Shown here piece after piece: positions 1-10,945 of a stretch of DNA of 64,000 bases (within the stretch, counting starts at the first letter, position 1; the number at the start of each line of letters is the position of its first letter). The translations under genes were made by a program, and so were the position numbers. Below the pieces are notes generated by a model. The model made no database searches, was not told where the DNA came from, and saw only the letters and a program-made list of their open reading frames with translations. The DNA is from Tetraselmis striata (Eukaryota > Chlorophyta > Chlorodendrophyceae > Chlorodendrales > Chlorodendraceae), in contig VCJN01002744.1 of the NCBI GenBank assembly GCA_006384855.1, positions 124,001-188,000 of the forward strand. Reading direction: 5' to 3'.

Positions 1-212
1 CCTACCTACCTACCTTCGGAGAACCTGCCTCGACCCGCCGCCTTTGCCTCGTTCCGCCGCCGCCACCAAGTGATCATGTACTTTGCGCCAGTACACGCGA
101 ACCCTAAAAACCTGCACAGGGTTTAAAGCTAGTAAACTGTCCCATTTTCAGTGAGTCATAAGTGAAGTATAGTGGCATGTACCGTTTACGCTATGATCTT
201 GTCCCAGTCCCC
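1..212. repeat. Left terminal inverted repeat
   Basis: This stretch is the reverse complement of 5597-5808 apart from a few small differences: one extra GCC unit near base 60, one fewer TAGG unit at the end, and scattered substitutions. The repeat enters the 3' end of the reverse transcriptase remnant, so the last residues of that frame are encoded by the TIR. A partial third copy lies at 10868-10945. Confidence 0.85.
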
Positions 213-1333
213 ACCGCGGGCACTCCGCATACATATGTTCGATAGTCTCAGATTCACCTCCGCCACATGCAGGGCAGTCTTCCAGGAACCGCTCAGGCAT
301 GGCATGAATCCGGGCCAATCGGCGGGCAGTGGGAAATACTCGGGTGCGTAATTGTATCATAATGTGCAACCCGGCCACCACCCCCGCGGGGACACCCACA
401 CCGTACTGTGGCAACGGGTTTGACGCATAAGACGCATGGACATATATACCCCATGTTTTATTGCGTGCTAACGATGCCGACGATTCGTAACGCGCCCACA
501 CCGATGCCTTTACTAGTTTAGCGGCATCGCGCGCGGCTAGTGACCTCCACTCAAGTGGAAGGTGCGCCCCCTCCGCTAGCCCTACGTTCACCCTAGCTAG
601 TCGATCTAACCACCGCACAGTCCCCGACGTCCACGTGTTAGGGCGCGCCCGACTTGGCTGATCTACGAAATGGGTTATACATGTATTCAAGTCGGATGCT
701 TTAAGGAACGCCCGAGCCGTGCCGCAGCGGCCGTAGCCTCTATGGGCGCAATATCCAATTCCCGCATCATCGGTGCAGTGGCCACCCCAGGGGAGTTTTT
801 ACCCAACCCAATGAGGCACCGCAAGCACTGATTGAGTACGGGTTGTAATTTATTTGCGCCGCTAGTTCTATCCATGCCCCATACTTCACCCCCATAAGTT
901 AAAACCGGCAGTACACAGGTTTTAAAGACAGGCACACGCACATTAATAGGAATTATGTCTCGTCCACCGACTAATACCGAAGCGAGCACCTCAATGGCGC
1001 GTTTACCTTCTTAGCCCGGTCGTCTACTATGTGTTGCATACCTAAATCCGACTTAATGACAGTACCCAAGTGCCTATATACATTTACAACCGGTACCCGT
1101 TCCCCCCCAAGCTGCCATCGGGCAGCTTGTTCGCGTAACGCGGTCTCGTCGGAATATCGGCCTAATGCCATCACCCCACACTTAAGTACCCCAAACCCCA
1201 TAAAATGGTCCTCCGCCCACTGCGAGAAGTGGGCGAACATGGCATGCATGTTATCGAACGAGCCTGTGATATCAATATTGTCGTCCGCGTATAACTGACC
1301 TGGCAGTACCTCAATAGCACTAGGGGTACGCAC
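211..1333 (-). pseudogene. LINE-like reverse transcriptase, C-terminal half (remnant)
   Basis: Minus-strand frames contain the RT catalytic box as LYADDNIDITGS. It is followed by a WAEDHFMGFGVLKCGVM stretch and then by VLPVLTYGGEVWGMDR and MMRELDIAPIEA, blocks typical of LINE (non-LTR) reverse transcriptases. The C-terminal zinc-binding motif follows as CPACGG with a later EHMYAEC, also usual for LINEs. Nothing upstream of the YADD region is recognisable as RT, so the enzyme is 5'-truncated. It is a remnant spread over more than one frame. Confidence 0.75.
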
Positions 1334-1340
1334 TGCTTAA

Positions 1341-1388
1341 TAGGCAGAAGTTATCATATTCGTCAACAAAACGCGCGCGCGGGATGCG
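1341..1388. repeat. Direct repeat, copy 1 (partner 2238-2285)
   Basis: About 48 bp, beginning GGCAGAAGTTATCATATTCG and ending in a CG-alternating run, recurs almost unchanged at 2238-2285 in the same orientation. The second copy lies in the tail of the recombinase remnant. The two copies bracket an 850-bp spacer (1389-2237) with no recognised gene. The pair could mark an internal duplication or an insertion boundary between the recombinase and RT parts. Confidence 0.7.
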
Positions 1389-2237
1389 CCCACTGTAGGA
1401 ACCGCGGCACCGCCTGCCGATAAAACGGGGCCTTTCTCCGACGGAAGTTTAGCACCCGCAGCTGAGCCCAAGTTGTGATTCGCAAATGATAGGGGCGCGC
1501 AGGACGCACAATAATACGCCCTCGAACGTGCAGGACGTCCGCTGCGGTCTCCTCCAACAACTAGTCACGCATCGTCATGGCCGTACCCAACAGCTCGCGT
1601 ATGCTCATGCTTTAAGGAGATGGCCGACCCGCCGAAAGCTAAGCCCAAAGCCCCACGGCCAACAGACGACCGCCGAGGTCGGGGCGCAGCCCGGATGGAT
1701 CCCCGCAATGTCAGCCCCATGCATGGGTAATGTAGCTGCCATGAGCCGAACAAAGCCGCACGACGAGCCAAGCCGGCCTCCCCCAACGGCGAGGGCAGCC
1801 CGCAGGGCCGCAAGCGCGACGCGCCCAGCCCGCCTTCGCGCGCCGGGTATGTTTGCCAATAAGAGGCCGCCGCGCCACACGCGCCTCACGGTCCCCGGCA
1901 GCGACGCGCAAGACATGTGCGCCGAGGAAACAAGCCTGGCGCGGGAGAAGGGTAGGGGGGGGGGGGGTATGCATGGTCGGGGCATGGTCGGGGCGATCGC
2001 CCGCCATGGCGTCACTACCTGGTGGCTTCTATTGGAGGAAACGGAAGGGGGTCCAGTCGGAGGAACGCGCTCCTACAGTTTTTCTCCGACCATTCATCTT
2101 AGGAAGGAAAATGACGTCACCGACGAATGATAAGGGGTGCGGCGACCGTTTTCCTACAGTAGGGTAATCCTGAATAATCCATGCGATTCTACATCATCGT
2201 AGGAACGAGTTTCATTGACGAATGATATCTTCTCCCG

Positions 2238-2285
2238 TGGGCAGAAGTTATCATATTCGTCCACGAAACGCGCGCGCGGGATGCG
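2238..2285. repeat. Direct repeat, copy 2 (partner 1341-1388)
   Basis: This copy is read on the minus strand as the tail of the recombinase frame (RIPRARFVDEYDNF). The same peptide can be read from the copy at 1341-1388. A short coding end has therefore been duplicated beside the reverse transcriptase remnant. Confidence 0.7.
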
Positions 2286-2289
2286 AGAA

Positions 2290-3500
2290 GAGGGCGGCAG
2301 CGCCAGGTCACGTAGGGGGCATCGGAAGGGCCAGTGTTGCGGAGTCGTGTTGAACTTGGAAGTGGCGAGAGGGCGCGATGTGGCCGATCGAAGACGAACC
2401 CCGCGCCGGGTAAAGGGAGGACGTTGGGGTCGATGTAGTCCAAAACGACGTTGGAATTGACTGTCCACCCGCCCTGGTGGCGGATGTGGGACAACAGGGC
2501 TCCGCTAGACTTCGCAACAGAGGTTGCACCTTCGCGAAGGTTGTGAGCGGTCCATGAAGTGCCGGTAGGGGGCCAGCACCGACGAGACGAATGGCCGTAG
2601 AGGGCCAATCCGACATCGTAGCGGCAATCCACGAGTTTGTGCTCGCTCGGGATGACCGCCTAGAAGTCAGTCTCGGCCAAGGCAGCACGGACCAGAGGAG
2701 TAGACTGGACGTCGTCGATGAAGTGGTGCAGAAGACGTGCGACACGGGGGTGCTCCGACAATTCGGGAAAGGGCGGTACGCGTAGGTCGTCGGGGCCGCG
2801 CCGGCCGGCGCGTCCCCTCTCGCGGTGCACATGCAGGGTATAATGCTGTAGGAATCGACGTGCACGTCCCGCACTCGGCAGGCAACGCCAATAAGCCCCC
2901 GGGCGAAAGTTGACAACTGCCGCGGCCATGAGGGCCCGGAGTTCGTATTGGGGAGGGGGGGGGGGGGTAGCAAAAACAACCAACTCGGCACGCTCAACGT
3001 AAGAGTAAGCGACATCGGCATGCAACGGGACGGGCAAAGCGACGTACAGCCTCCAGGTAGCGTTCCCTGAGTAAAATGCCACGACGTGCGGCGGTGAGAT
3101 GTAGGCTGTCCTTAACAATGGCGTCGATGTTGTGTACTTCAAAGAACGTATTGATTGCCGATAGGTAGGGCTGCAACGAATTACCCCCAATGCTCACCGA
3201 TCCAAGCGACGTACCGAACGATGGTGGTTGTAATCGCCTCTACAGCGGGCTCATGTTCTCCGAGTCGTGGCAGAACTCGGCGAGCTGAGCAAGATTGCCG
3301 GAGTAGCTCTGTAGAGTCTGGGCGCTGAGAGGAGGTCGAGTGCGCGCTGCCCCGCTAACAGCTCGTCCGAGACGACGAACGCCTCATGTAGACGGGTCCG
3401 GAGCGAAGCCGCCAAAGGGGCGAGAGCTTCGGGCTCGTCAATATGACGAAAGCAGTGCGACATTTGACCGACGTGGTAACACATGGCCGGGCCATTCCGG
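2290..3500 (-). pseudogene. Tyrosine recombinase (DIRS/Crypton type), remnant
   Basis: Minus-strand frames carry an N-terminal SAM-like core-binding region (TLQSYSGNLAQLAEFCHDSE, then SLQPYLSAINTFFEVHN). Further on is the C-terminal catalytic part, with HNLREGATSVAKSSGALL, HIRHQGGW and a final LDYIDP. These correspond to the HxxR box, the GGW region and the nucleophilic tyrosine of tyrosine recombinases. This arrangement is known from DIRS-like retrotransposons and Crypton DNA transposons. The reading is distributed over several frames, so this is a fossil. A poly-C/poly-G tract at about 2950 lies inside it. Confidence 0.75.
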
Positions 3501-5596
3501 CAAATTATTCGGTTGCGGCCGTTAGCAGGTTGCCGGCAGTTGAACGGTAAATGTTTGATGGCTTAGTTTGGGCACCAACACGGATTTACCGGACAATGTT
3601 CAAGAAGGCGGGCCGCCCCGTGCGCCTCTCGCGCTCGTAGCGCATGCCCCACGCGTAACGTACACGCGCGAATGTTGGTCGTTGCGAACCAATTGTAACC
3701 CGTAGAGTAACAACCGACGGACGCGCGCGCAGTGATGAAATGGTACGGGAGACGACAGGTTGTTGAACAGTCATGTGCAGGTGTGCGGATGAGCCTCCGC
3801 AGGAAGGCTAGACGAAAACGAAACGCCTTGTCGATGGCCTCAGCGTGTTTGCGAGCGCGCAAGGTAAGGGGTTAAGTCTTTATTTGCAGTTGGGACGAAG
3901 GATAGCAGCTCGTCGAGAGCCACGAAGAGAGCGGCTGTGTGAGCCCCAAAATAACACGTCATCCAAATGTACTCCTCGTCCTGGACTGGCAGACGCCGGC
4001 CATCCTGCTAGAGGTAGTCTTTCGTAGGTTGGTACGCAAAGGGAAAACTCCAAGCACTCGGCTGACCGATCTAACATCCTCGTAACCATGCTCTTCTCTC
4101 TGCAGTAGCTCGGGCACCGCGAGGTAGTCGTCCTCGTCACTCGCGGATATTGCTCCGACACGGCCGCTCTTGGTTGGCGGCTCTAGCAATTCGGGGCGCG
4201 CTGCGGCTCCCCCGCCGCATGTCGGTTGTCCCGCGGCGCGTTGCCCGGATCCATAGCCATGTGCTCCGCCTCATCCATCGACACCACGTCCACGAACCGT
4301 CAGTTGGGCCAACGACGAAGATGTGAGCTCGAGCAGCAACGTAGATTGAGCATGCATATATCTGCTTGAAGCGATGTTCGAGCGTCATCGGCTCGGCGAC
4401 GGGGTCTTGTCAATCTGGCATGGTGACGCACGGACGTTAACGAATGATGATGACACCCACGGATGATAGCCGGGTGTGGTCTTGAAACACATGTGACCTT
4501 GCCCGCAAAAGGTTACGGGAAACTTAATCGCTGTGTATAATATGGAAGATGGCAGCCTCAATTTATTGCGGCTGCTTTTATGTATACTTGTGATATATAT
4601 ACGAACGGGCGCAACGACGGGTTGACTAGTAACCCGTACCACTTAGCAGCACATGATGTAGCTGGAAAACAAGCGGTTAGGAAATAAGGAGGAAATAACC
4701 ACGCAAACTAGTTTAGATCATTAGGGGTGCCGACAAAGCCCTTTACATGCTGCGCGAGGTCGTATCCCCGCACGACAAATCCCCGCACACTCATATCAGC
4801 AGCAACAACAATGCGCATGCGTGCAAATCGCATGCAATAATAATCGCAGTGACGGCGAGTATTCGGTCCCCTCGTCGGTACGCGCCTCCAGCATCAACAT
4901 CTCATTAGCGCCATATCTATGCCACGACCACGGCGCATGGGAAATGCTTCCACGAACGACTACGCGAGTACGCGCATATCTAATGTTGTGTTTTGAAGAG
5001 TGTGTTGCGAGAATATCCCGACTATCAACACATGCCGCCCCGCAAAAGTGCCAAATGTAGGAGGCTGTTGCCAATCCGCCTTGCCTTAAGGGGCAAACGC
5101 CAATTTCTCCTTTTCGAATATACTGAGATGAGGCCAACAGGTAAAGGTACAATACTCCGCATAGAGTATGTATTTCTACATTGCCGTGCATGCATCTGCC
5201 CCTAAAAGAAGGCAAATGTTCAAAAATTCTAAAGTATCACGGAAAGGGTACCCTTGCAAGGAGATGATGTTGCAACATGCACTACACACGATGTAATGAT
5301 GTGTGAATGACATGCATGCGGCTTGCTCGCACCACAACAGAGGGTTACTACCATGAGACTCGCCACACGACATCATGCGACCAAATGGCATGCCATTACC
5401 CACGGTATGTGACCATATCCATTTGCATTCATCAATAGTTTGTTTGTACATATTTATTGCCGCGCAACGACGACGTGCATGAAGTGTTTTGTCTTGAAGA
5501 AGCCATGCCGCACCATGGTAAGGAGTTACAAGACATGAGAGGATGCCCGGGACTTCACATGTGCGTAACACGGTATAGCTGTCAATGTTGTATCAG
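3500..5596. other. Unassigned 5' part of the TIR element
   Basis: No conserved domain was recognised on either strand. The longest minus-strand frame (5176-5571) encodes 131 residues rich in Cys, Met and His and ends near the right TIR. Other frames of 60-140 residues have no recognisable motif. This stretch would be upstream of the recombinase in the element's reading direction. Confidence 0.4.
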
Positions 5597-5808
5597 GGGA
5601 CTGGGACAAGATCATAGCGTAAACGGTACATGCCACTATACTTTACTTATGACTCACTGAAAATGGGACAATTTACTAGCTTTAAACCCTGTGCAGGTTT
5701 TTAGGGTTCGCGTGTACTGGCGCAAAGTACATGATCATTTGGTGGCGGCGGAACGAGGCAAAGGCGGCGGGTCGAGGCAGGTTCTCCGAAGGTAGGTAGG
5801 TAGGTAGG
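5597..5808. repeat. Right terminal inverted repeat
   Basis: This is the inverted partner of 1-212. Just outside it (5809-5840) a GTCGAGGCAG-TTCTCCG motif found inside the TIR occurs again. The element end may therefore carry a short tandem subrepeat, or the TIR may be slightly longer than shown. Confidence 0.85.
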
Positions 5809-5897
5809 TTGCCGCGAAGTCGAGGCAGTTCTCCGCCTCCCACACCTGTCTAACCGTTCTCGCTGAAACAAGTAGGAAGTAGGGCTGCGGGGTCAGT

Positions 5898-6421
5898 ATG
5901 GGTTCCCCCTTGCGGGCTATACACGAACTTCGCGCTGCACTTGGGGAGGTGCGGGAACTCCTTCAAGATCACGAGGGAATGTTGAGTAGGGAAGTTCTTC
6001 TCGAGATGGCAACAAGTTGTATCGGGTCTACCGTCGGGCGGCCCGTCTCCTCGCGTGGGGCAGCCTTGCGTGATGTTGCGACCTTGGAAGAGTAATTAAG
6101 GGGGGGTGGCCAGCGCCCCCCTGCGTCTTTTGCCGAAGTAGTGGCGTCTGAAGAGGGTGCCGCAGGCAGCCCCGGTAATTCGTTATGCAAGGCAGCGCTA
6201 AGCATTCCGACACGGCAGTTGCAGGGGCCCCACGGCCCACCCCGGCTGGGGCTGAGGTACAACCACACCATATCGGTCACTGGCTTCCTGCCGAAGACGG
6301 CCACACTGAATATGCCGACTACAAAGCGGTCAAGTCGGTAATCTCAGGCCTCTCTACTAATTGGCGTTTCTTGTATATATGCCTCGGCGGCTACAAAGGT
6401 ATGCTGCCCCTCGTCAAATAA
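5898..6421 (+). pseudogene. Coding-like remnant next to the right TIR
   Basis: An ATG at 5898 opens a 65-residue frame rich in helix formers (HELRAALGEVRELLQDHEGM). In other plus-strand frames further peptides of protein-like composition follow up to a stop at about 6421 (for example ADYKAVKSVISGLSTNWRF). I do not recognise a family. Its place between a mobile element and a satellite suggests a transposon-derived remnant rather than a host gene. Confidence 0.3.
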
Positions 6422-6469
6422 TTCCGCGTGCAGGTAGCAGTCACATGCGGTTGAACCAACGGATACTTT

Positions 6470-7790
6470 ACAGCAAGGCCGCCCACCTTGCTTGCGACTG
6501 GCGTCGCTTCTTTTGAGGCCGGTTGCGACTATGCGGCAGCAAGGCGAGGGGGTACGTCGCTCGTGCAGCTGGCAGTCGGGGGGATGTGGGTAGGTTGAAC
6601 GCGCGATGGCGACATAAGTAGCAAGCCATAAAAATGCAAAGGTCGACAACATTATGTCGCAGCAAGGCCGACCATCTTGGCGACGTGCGTCGCTTCTTTT
6701 GAGGGCGGCTGCGACTCGTTGGCGGCGGGCGAGGGGATGCGTCGCTTGTGCCAGCTTTTGCACTCGGGGCTGTGGGTCGAATGTGCGATGGCGACATTAT
6801 AACTAGCAAGCCGAAAACTGATACAGCCCAGCATAGCCTTACCTCGCAGAAAGGCCGCCCACCTTGGCGACTCGCGGCGCATCTTGCAGGCCGGCTGCGA
6901 CTTGTCGGTAGCAAGGCGAGGGGGTGCGTCGCTCGTGCCAGCTTTTGCACTCGGGGGCTGTCGGACGAACGTGCGATGGTGACATAATTAGCCAGTCGGA
7001 AACTAACTAAAACAACCTAGCATCGCAGTAAGGTCACCCACCTCGGCGACTCCCGGCACCTCTTGCGAGCCGGCTGCGACTCGTCGGCAGCAAGGCGAGG
7101 GGGTGCGTCGCTCGGGCGGGGCTGTGGGTGGAACGTGCGATGGCGACAAAATTAGCAAGCCGGAAAACTACAAGAGCCTATAACCCATAGCCTCACATCA
7201 CAACAAGGCCGTCCACCTTGGCGACTGGCGTCGCTTCATTTCAGGCCGGCTGCGACGCGTCGGCAGCAAGGCGAGGGGGTGCGTCGCTCGGGGGCTGTGG
7301 GTGGAACGTGCGATGTCGACAAAATTAGCAAGCCGGAAACTACATGAGCCCATAACCCATGGCCTTACATCACAGCAAGGCCGTCCACCTTGGCGACTGG
7401 CGTCGCTTCATTTCAGGCCGGCTGCGACTCGTCGGCAGCAAGGCAAGGGGGTGCGTCGCTCGTGCCAGCTTTTGCAATTGGGGGCTGTGGGTCGAACGTG
7501 CGATGGCGACATAATTAGCAAGCCGAAAACAACAGAAGCCCCGGATAACCTTACATCGCAGCAAGGCCGCCCACCTTGGCGACTGGCGTTGCTTCTATTA
7601 AGGCCGGCTGCAACTCGTCGGCAGCGGGGGCAGGGAGTGCGTTGCTCGTGCTAGTTTTTGGAGTCGGGGGCTGTCAGTCGAACGTGTAATGGCGACATAA
7701 TTAGCAAGCCGTATAAAAATACAAAGAGGCACCACAACATTACATCGCAGCACGGCCAACCCCCCCCCCCCCCCCCCTCCACCCTGCCCT
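6470..7790. repeat. Satellite array A, units of about 165-190 bp
   Basis: A diverged unit recurs head to tail. Landmarks in each unit are GCGATGGCGACAT-AATTAGCAAGCC, CATCGCAGCAAGGCCGCCCA and GGCCGGCTGCGACTCGTCGG. Copies of the GCGATGGCGACA landmark lie near 6605, 6785, 6972, 7137, 7310, 7498 and 7688, giving spacings of 165-190 bp. On the minus strand most units can be read as a similar peptide (ARATHPLALLPTSRSRP), so the satellite may derive from a coding repeat. Confidence 0.85.
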
Positions 7791-8105
7791 CCATCCCACC
7801 TATTCCGAATCTCTTACAACGGGCATGATGGTTGTCGCGCCTTTAGCCTCCGAGCCGCTGGCATCCGGCACGCCCTCACCCCCGCCTAATGCGAGCGCAA
7901 GTCCAGAGAGTGTGGCTGCCGACACGCCGGCTCCCGGCCCGCCGCTCTCCCCCGCGTGGCTATCGCCAGGCGTAGGCAAGCCCTCGGCCACATCGCCAGC
8001 GGCAGCCGCCAAACTCGGCGACATGTCTGCCGATGGCGGGCCCTGCCCCTGACCCGCCACTGCCTGCGTATCGGCCCAGCTAGGTTCAATGGCCAGGGCC
8101 GCCAC
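7740..8105 (-). pseudogene. Duplicated coding-like block, copy 1
   Basis: A poly-C tract at about 7760 is followed by a block that matches 9900-10300 in the same orientation. The minus strand reads VAGQGQGPPSADMSPSL and then GESGGPGAG, almost as in the second copy. The open frame runs to about 100 residues of Ala/Gly/Ser/Pro-rich sequence. No family is recognised. Confidence 0.45.
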
Positions 8106-8560
8106 GCGACGAGAGCGTTTGGCATGCGGGTCAGGAGCAGCGCCGCGAGGGGGTTCGTCGCTCGGGCCAGCTTCTGCGCTTGGGGTCTGCGGGGGCCAAC
8201 GTGCGATGGCGACTCAATTGGCATGCCGTAAAAGTAACAAGTGCGCAACGGCAACAAAGGTGCAGCGGGTCCAACCCATCTTGGCGACATGAGGCGCCCC
8301 TGTCGAGGCCGGCTGCGACTCAGGAGCAGCGCTTCGAGGGGGTGCGTCGCTCGGGCAAGCCTCTGCGCTCGGGGTATGCGGGGCCAACGTGCGATTTCGA
8401 CTCTATTAGCGAGCCGTAAAAGTAATAGGTGCGCAATGGCAACACGTGCAGCGGGGCCAACCCACCTTGACGATTCGCGGCGCCCTTGTCGAGGCCGGCT
8501 GCGGCTCGGCAGCAGGCAGGCGAGGGGGTGCGTCAACACGACTGCCATACAACACGACTG
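8106..8560. repeat. Satellite array B, diverged units
   Basis: About three units of the same satellite family are present, with landmarks GCGAGGGGGTGCGTCGCTCG and GGCCGGCTGCGACTC. They are more diverged than array A: the CATCGCAGCAAGG part is changed to a CCATCTTGGCGACATG form. Confidence 0.7.
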
Positions 8561-8960
8561 CCACTCCGAGTAGCAGGTCACCCAGGCGCGCATTGTCGCG
8601 TATACCGACAGTAGGCGAGGATTGCTGCCCCAACCTTGTCGCCCCTTGCAAGCCGTCCACAGAAATTGTTGTCGACTGAAGTGCGTTTCTGCGGGCGACA
8701 ACGGGGTTTCCTGCGACTGCGACGAGTCCAAAAGGTGTCGGCAGTGCAACCACCTTTATCTATGGCGGGCACTTTTGCATACATCTCCAGGGTCTCGGGC
8801 TCCGCTGCGCCCGGCACCACTTCAGCGGTGCCCACCCCATAGTAGAGCTGGCCATCCTGCGCTCCGCCCTCTTCCTCACGGCCGCGCTTGGAGCCAGCAC
8901 CACCCTGTCCGCGTTTGCCCTTGCGTTTTCCCTATGTTTGCTTCTCCCGGCCTGCACAGG
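8560..8960 (-). pseudogene. Unrecognised coding-like remnant between satellite arrays
   Basis: The minus strand holds a basic stretch (KRKGKRGQGG) followed by EEEGGAQDGQLYYGVGTAEV and a segment ending ETLEMYAKVPAIDKGGCTAD. The composition is that of a real protein and the frame stays open for over 100 codons. No domain is recognised. It is enclosed by satellite on both sides, which suggests a mobile-element protein fragment. Confidence 0.35.
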
Positions 8961-8999
8961 CGTCACCAAAGGATTGCCGCAACTGTGAGCAAACCGTGA

Positions 9000-9900
9000 G
9001 GGTCGTTCGGGCCTTTTGCAGCGGGGGCAGCGGGTGCGTCGCTCGTGCCAGATTTTGCAGTCGGGAGGTATGGGTCGAATGTGCGATGGCGACTACATAA
9101 TCAGCAAGTCGGAAACTAAAAAACCCCGACATAGCCTTTCATCGCAGCAAGGCCGCCCACCTTGCGACTGACGTCGCTTCTTTTGAGGCCGGTTGCGACT
9201 CGCCGACAGCAAGGCGAGGGGGTGCGTCGCTCGTGCAGCTAGCAATCGGGGGGGGGCGAGGGCGAACGCGCGATGGCGACATATTTAGCAAGCCATAAAA
9301 ATGCGAAGGTGGATAACAACATTATGTCGCAGCAAGGCCGCCCGCCTTGGCGACGTGCGTCGCCTCGGTTGAAGCCGGCTGCGACTCGTCAGCATCGAGC
9401 GAGGGGATGCGTCGCTCGTGCAAGGTTTGGCACTCGGGGGCTATCGGTGGAACGTGCGATGGCGGCAGAATATTTTAGCATGCCGGAAACTGCAGAAGCC
9501 TAGCTTAACCTTACATCGCAGCAAGGCCGCCCACCCTTGCGACTGGTGGCGCCTGCGAGCCGGCTGCGACTCGTCGGCAGCAAGGCAAGGGGGTGCGTCG
9601 CTCGTGCTTTGCAATCAGGGGCTGTGGGTCGAACGCGCGATGGCGACATAATTAGCAAGCCGAAAACAACAGAAGCCCAGGACAGCAACATTACATCGCA
9701 GCAAGGCCGCCCACCTTGGCGACTGGCGTTGCTTCTATTAAGGCCGGCTGCAACTCGTCGGCAGCGGGGGCAGGGAGTGCGTTGCTCGTGCTAGTTTTTG
9801 GAGTCGGGGGTTGTCAGTCGAACGTGTAATGGCGACATAATTAGCAAGCCGTATAAAAATGCAAAGGTGCACCACACTACCACGCATTACATCACAGCAC
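9000..9900. repeat. Satellite array C
   Basis: About five more units of the 165-190 bp satellite family follow, with landmarks near 9085, 9270, 9460, 9640 and 9830. The last unit (about 9700-9870) is nearly identical to the last unit of array A (about 7560-7740). Both are followed by a poly-C tract and the duplicated coding-like block, so a segment of at least 700 bp was copied. Confidence 0.8.
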
Positions 9901-10584
9901 GGCCACAACCCCCCCCCCCCCCCCCCCCGCCCCCGCCCCCGCCCCCCGCTATCCATCCCGCCTATTCCACAGCTCTTACCGTGGGCATGGTGGTTGTCGC
10001 ACCTTTAGCCTCCGAGCCGCTGGCATCCGGCACGCCCCCACCCCCGCCTAATGCGAGCGCAAGTCTACAGGGTGTGCCGGTGTGGCTGCCGACGCGCCGG
10101 CTCCCTGCCCGCCGCTCTCCCCAGCCTGCCTATCGCTATGCGTAGGCCAGCCCTCGGCCGCATCGCCAGCGACAGCCAAGCTCGGCGACATGTCGGCCGC
10201 TGATGGGCCCTGCCCCTGACCCGCCACTGCCTGCGTATCGGCCCGGCTAGGTCCAACGGCAAGGGCCGCCACGCGACGAGAGCGTTGGGTGGGGGCACGT
10301 CGAGCAGACGCAGCCCTTGGTCGAGCGGGTCGGGCGGACCGGCTGGCTGACTCTTGAGAGGGTGGCCGCTTGCGGGGGGGAGGGGGGGGGGGGTTGCTAG
10401 GCACCTCCATCGCGATGGGACCTACCCCAGCCTGCATGGTAGTAATCGATAGCGTGAGCTGCAAGTCTCGCGACATGGCAGGGAATGTAGGGCAAGTAAC
10501 GCACAGGGACGCAGGGACGTAAGAGGCGGTATCATGCCTATTCACCAGCCGTGCAGACCTACGCCGAAGGTAGGCGAAGTCCAT
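9900..10584 (-). pseudogene. Duplicated coding-like block, copy 2, longer open frame
   Basis: The minus-strand frame 10048-10584 is open for 178 codons and includes the sequence shared with 7740-8105. The upstream part reads SRDLQLTLSITTMQAG, then a proline run and an Arg/Ala/Ser-rich stretch. No conserved domain was recognised. The low-complexity make-up and the repeat setting suggest a transposon ORF rather than a host gene. Confidence 0.4.
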
Positions 10585-10867
10585 TCATGTCACGGATCCG
10601 GGCGTTCGCGCCATTTTGTGTAAGTTAAGACCCTGCATGCATGTGTCGCGTGGGATCCTTTCCAATGAATAACTGTCTGCCACGGCCCGGTTTGGGTTCT
10701 GGGCAGCCTTGGCGGTGGTGGAAAGGTATACCAGTAGCGACTAGTGGTACTGATGCGCAGCCCCCCCTCCACTCGAGTGGGCGGGATAAGGGATGGCGGC
10801 GGCGACGGCGAGTATACAGTGCTTTGCGCTGTGTATACATATGTCTATAGTACATTGTTTGGCGCGC
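10585..10867. other. Unassigned stretch
   Basis: This stretch separates the duplicated block from the TIR fragment. No gene, RNA or repeat was recognised. Confidence 0.4.
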
Positions 10868-10945
10868 GAGCTAGTAAATTGTCCCATTTTCAGCGAGTCA
10901 AAAGTGAAGTCTAGTGGCCTGCACCGTTTACGCTATAATATTGCC
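10868..10945. repeat. Fragment of the TIR seen at 1-212
   Basis: About 78 bp, from AGCTAGTAAATTGTCCCATT to the TTTACGCTATAATATTG end, match bases 127-205 of the left TIR in the same orientation, with several substitutions. The outer part of the TIR is absent. It indicates a second, mostly lost copy of the same element on the far side of the satellite. Confidence 0.75.

Larger units (their letters stand above)
1..5808 (-). mobile_element. Decayed TIR-bounded element with LINE-like RT and tyrosine recombinase remnants
   Basis: The two ends are near-perfect inverted copies of about 212 bp (1-212 and 5597-5808), each ending in a short CCTA/TAGG run. Because the left copy starts at base 1, the true left end may lie outside the window. 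On the minus strand the order is: unrecognised 5' part (about 5600-3500), tyrosine recombinase remnant (3500-2290), spacer, then a LINE-like reverse transcriptase C-terminal half (1333-211). The combination recalls DIRS-like elements, which carry a tyrosine recombinase and inverted terminal repeats. However, DIRS reverse transcriptases resemble those of LTR elements, while this one looks LINE-like. It may be one composite element or a LINE nested in a recombinase element. It is a fossil, broken in several places. Confidence 0.75.
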
